Shown: one piece after another, positions 21,958-23,050 of the stretch | Layout: each line of letters begins with the position of its first letter | Numbering within the stretch: the first letter of the stretch is position 1 | Virus record (IMG/VR): IMGVR_UViG_3300009094_000076 | Span: 1-23,050 of that record | DNA: 23,050 nucleotides | Source: a virus | Reading direction: 5' to 3' (one strand) | Program-made: the position numbers and the translations under genes | The notes under the pieces: generated by a model | The model's database searches: none | What the model saw: only the letters and a program-made list of their open reading frames with translations | Told to the model about the DNA's origin: nothing

Positions 21958-21987
21958 TTGCACCGCACGCGGCGACAGGCGTAGCGT
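21958..21987 (+). promoter_or_regulatory. Candidate rightward promoter for the HTH gene
   Basis: TTGCAC (21958-21963), 18 bases, then TAGCGT (21982-21987). This mirrors the leftward promoter in spacing and -10 form. A start would fall almost at the ATG at 21993, and only AAGG, too close to the ATG, serves as ribosome site, so a leaderless message is possible. Match quality is modest. Confidence 0.35.
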
Positions 21988-21992
21988 AAGGC

Positions 21993-22190
21993 ATGACCAA
22001 AAGGCAAGCCATCGAGGCGATAGAGCGACACGCAAAGGCCGAACGGCTCACGGTGCGGGCGCTCTGCGCGCTCGCGGGCATCGACTACACGACCTTCTAC
22101 CGCTGGGGCACGCGGCCTGAGTCGCAGCCGCGCCCGGCGACGGTCGAGAAGCTCCTGCGGACGCGGCGGGCGCTCGACGCGAAGCCGTGA
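21993..22190 (+). CDS. Small HTH regulator, Cro/repressor-like
   Basis: A 65-aa protein. Residues 3-16 form a helix (KRQAIEAIERHAKA); residues about 20-38 (TVRALCALAGIDYTTFYRWG) form a helix-turn-helix with the typical Ala-Gly turn and a recognition helix ending in Tyr-Arg-Trp; a final helix (TVEKLLRTRRALDA) follows. Size and layout fit Cro-like or Cox-like phage regulators. It is divergent from the leftward operon and sits next to the palindrome in that operon's promoter, so it probably controls that switch. Its stop overlaps the next GTG (GTGA). Confidence 0.8.
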   Translation: MTKRQAIEAIERHAKAERLTVRALCALAGIDYTTFYRWGTRPESQPRPATVEKLLRTRRALDAKP

Positions 22191-22459
22191 TTCCCGCGCG
22201 CTCGCCGTGGGACCTCCTCGGCCAATTAAGCGCCGCCGGGCTCGAAGTGTCGGTGCCGTATCGCAGCGGTTGGGTGTTCTCGCGGGCCAAGCTCTTCGCG
22301 CATATCTGCCCGGCGACGGCCTGCGCCGACTGTACCGCGGCGCGCAAGGCGGGCTACCGCACCTACACCGTGACCGCGGAGAAGGTGCGCGACGGCCGCG
22401 CGCTCGATGAGATCGGGGCGCTCCTCTGGAAGCCGGTCCAGGGGGACCTGTTTAGATAG
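22187..22459 (+). CDS. Small hypothetical protein with Cys cluster
   Basis: A 90-aa protein with a GTG start overlapping the HTH gene stop (GTGA). Residues 6-30 are helix and strand (SPWDLLGQLSAAGLEVSVPY). Cys41, Cys46 and Cys49 (CPATACADC) may bind metal with a nearby His39. A basic strand-helix region follows (KAGYRTYTVTAEKVRDGRAL), and the end has a short QGDLFR, a motif often seen at the C-terminus of small DNA-modifying or clamp-contacting proteins, though this is only suggestive. The function is unknown. Confidence 0.65.
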   Translation: MIPARSPWDLLGQLSAAGLEVSVPYRSGWVFSRAKLFAHICPATACADCTAARKAGYRTYTVTAEKVRDGRALDEIGALLWKPVQGDLFR

Positions 22460-22462
22460 TTG

Positions 22463-22490
22463 TTGACATAGACAAGCGCTTGGCTTTAAG
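22463..22490 (+). promoter_or_regulatory. Sigma70-like promoter with palindromic spacer
   Basis: TTGACA (22463-22468), 16 bases, TTTAAG (22485-22490). The spacer holds the perfect 10-bp palindrome CAAGCGCTTG (22473-22482), a likely operator. It starts 3 bases after the upstream stop and drives the gene at 22539. This is the best promoter in the window. Confidence 0.65.
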
Positions 22491-22500
22491 CTCTGATCTC

Positions 22501-22518
22501 GGTGGCGCTGACGCCACC
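22501..22518 (+). promoter_or_regulatory. Leader hairpin before the zinc-motif gene
   Basis: GGTGGCG and CGCCACC (22501-22507, 22512-22518) form a perfect 7-bp stem with loop CTGA, just after the predicted transcript start and 12 bases before the ribosome site. No T-run follows, so it is more likely a transcript stabiliser, an operator half-site pair or a translation modulator than a terminator. Confidence 0.45.
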
Positions 22519-22538
22519 CACGAGCCCAGGAGCCGACC

Positions 22539-23050
22539 ATGACCCTCTCGACCGCGACCGTTCACAACCCCTCGAACTTCGAGCCCGCCGACTACGAAGT
22601 GCTCGACTACCTCGACAACCAGCCGCCGGTCTACTTCGGTGGCTCTGGCGTGGCGTTTGAGGACGAGAAGAACTACTGGCACGAGGGCATGGTCAGCGCC
22701 CTTGGCGAGGACTACGCCCGCAAGTCGCACCGCTGCATCCACTGCGGCAACGGCCGGGTGCGCTACATCACGGCCTGCCTGCACCGCCCCACGGGCGAGC
22801 GTGTCGTCTTCGGGGCCGACTGCACCGAGCGCCTTGGTTTCGAGAACCGGCAGGCCTGGAAGCTCGCGCAGCTCAAGTCGAAGGCCGAAGCCGGGCACGC
22901 CCGCCTCAAGGTGTGGAAGGCGCGCTGCGCGTTCCTCGACGCCAACCCCGCGGTCGCCGCCGCCATCGAGCAGGCGAAGGGCGCGGCGCACGCGAAGAAC
23001 ACCTTCGTCGCCGACGTGCTCGGGAAGCTCGACCGCTTCGGCTCCATCAG
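22539..23050 (+). CDS. Conserved phage zinc-motif protein, 3' end outside the window
   Basis: The frame is open from the ATG to the window edge (170 codons visible). AGGAG lies 7 bases before the ATG. The N-terminus has YEVLDYLDNQPPVYFGG; the signature region at about 64-100 reads RCIHCGNGRVRYITACLHRP, then TGERVVFGADCTERLGF, with Cys66, Cys69, Cys80 and Cys95. A long basic helix rich in Lys, Ala and Arg follows. I recognise this layout (YLDN, CxxCG, H.PTGE.V..G.DC) from proteins common in phages and actinobacterial elements; the function is not known. It has its own promoter with an operator-like palindrome, so it is probably expressed early and regulated. Confidence 0.75.
   Translation, partial: MTLSTATVHNPSNFEPADYEVLDYLDNQPPVYFGGSGVAFEDEKNYWHEGMVSALGEDYARKSHRCIHCGNGRVRYITACLHRPTGERVVFGADCTERLGFENRQAWKLAQLKSKAEAGHARLKVWKARCAFLDANPAVAAAIEQAKGAAHAKNTFVADVLGKLDRFGSI

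Noticed and set aside
22449-22466. Short hairpin CAGG/CCTG with TTT near the end of the 90-aa gene as a terminator
   Set aside because: A four-base stem is too weak, and it lies within coding sequence immediately before a promoter.
1-23050. tRNA genes and attachment sites
   Set aside because: I saw no cloverleaf-like segment or T-loop sequence in intergenic gaps, all of which are under 100 bases, and no integrase. A tRNA scan was not possible here.

Overview
The window is a piece of a GC-rich tailed double-stranded DNA phage or prophage with a P22-type (podovirus-like) head and tail. The P22-type call rests on three consecutive recognisable proteins: the C-terminal part of a P22-family coat protein, a gp4-like head-closure protein and a gp10-like DNA-stabilisation protein. 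The host cannot be read directly. A phage-borne protein with an N-terminal signal peptide and a C-terminal PEP-CTERM tail suggests a Gram-negative, exopolysaccharide-producing host with an exosortase (for example Acidobacteriota, Verrucomicrobiota or some Proteobacteria); this is inference.

Layout. (1) Positions 1-14826, plus strand: the late structural operon. It runs coat protein, decoration/fibre-like protein, small helical protein, gp4-like and gp10-like proteins, then a run of proteins that are probably internal/ejection or tail-associated, two paralogous tail fibres (the second with a collagen-like shaft) and a small conserved protein. A strong hairpin terminator follows the second gene. 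(2) Positions 14867-14900: a hairpin between convergent operons. (3) Positions 14914-21946, minus strand: an early/accessory operon of tightly overlapping genes. From its promoter end it holds an HNH endonuclease, a 75-aa protein, a 5'-3' FEN-type exonuclease joined to a probable single-strand annealing domain, a second HNH endonuclease, a recombination-associated protein, then (behind a possible internal promoter) a ribbon-helix-helix regulator, several small Cys-rich proteins, a single-span membrane protein, a third HNH endonuclease, the PEP-CTERM protein and a Cys-motif protein. (4) Positions 21947-23050, plus strand: a divergent control region with a small HTH regulator, a small Cys-containing protein, a promoter with a palindromic spacer, and a zinc-motif protein that runs off the window.

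How it fits together. The right side looks like the control and recombination region, and the left side like virion assembly. The most notable items are the exonuclease-annealase fusion, the phage-encoded PEP-CTERM protein translationally coupled to an HNH gene, two tail fibres sharing the same anchor and tip, three gene junctions where only an in-frame TAG separates neighbouring reading frames, and a repeated ACGGCCGT palindrome around the start of the ribbon-helix-helix gene. Terminase, portal, lysis, integrase and polymerase genes are not seen here. No stretch over 300 bases lacks a gene, and I saw no tRNA, rRNA, CRISPR array or insertion sequence.
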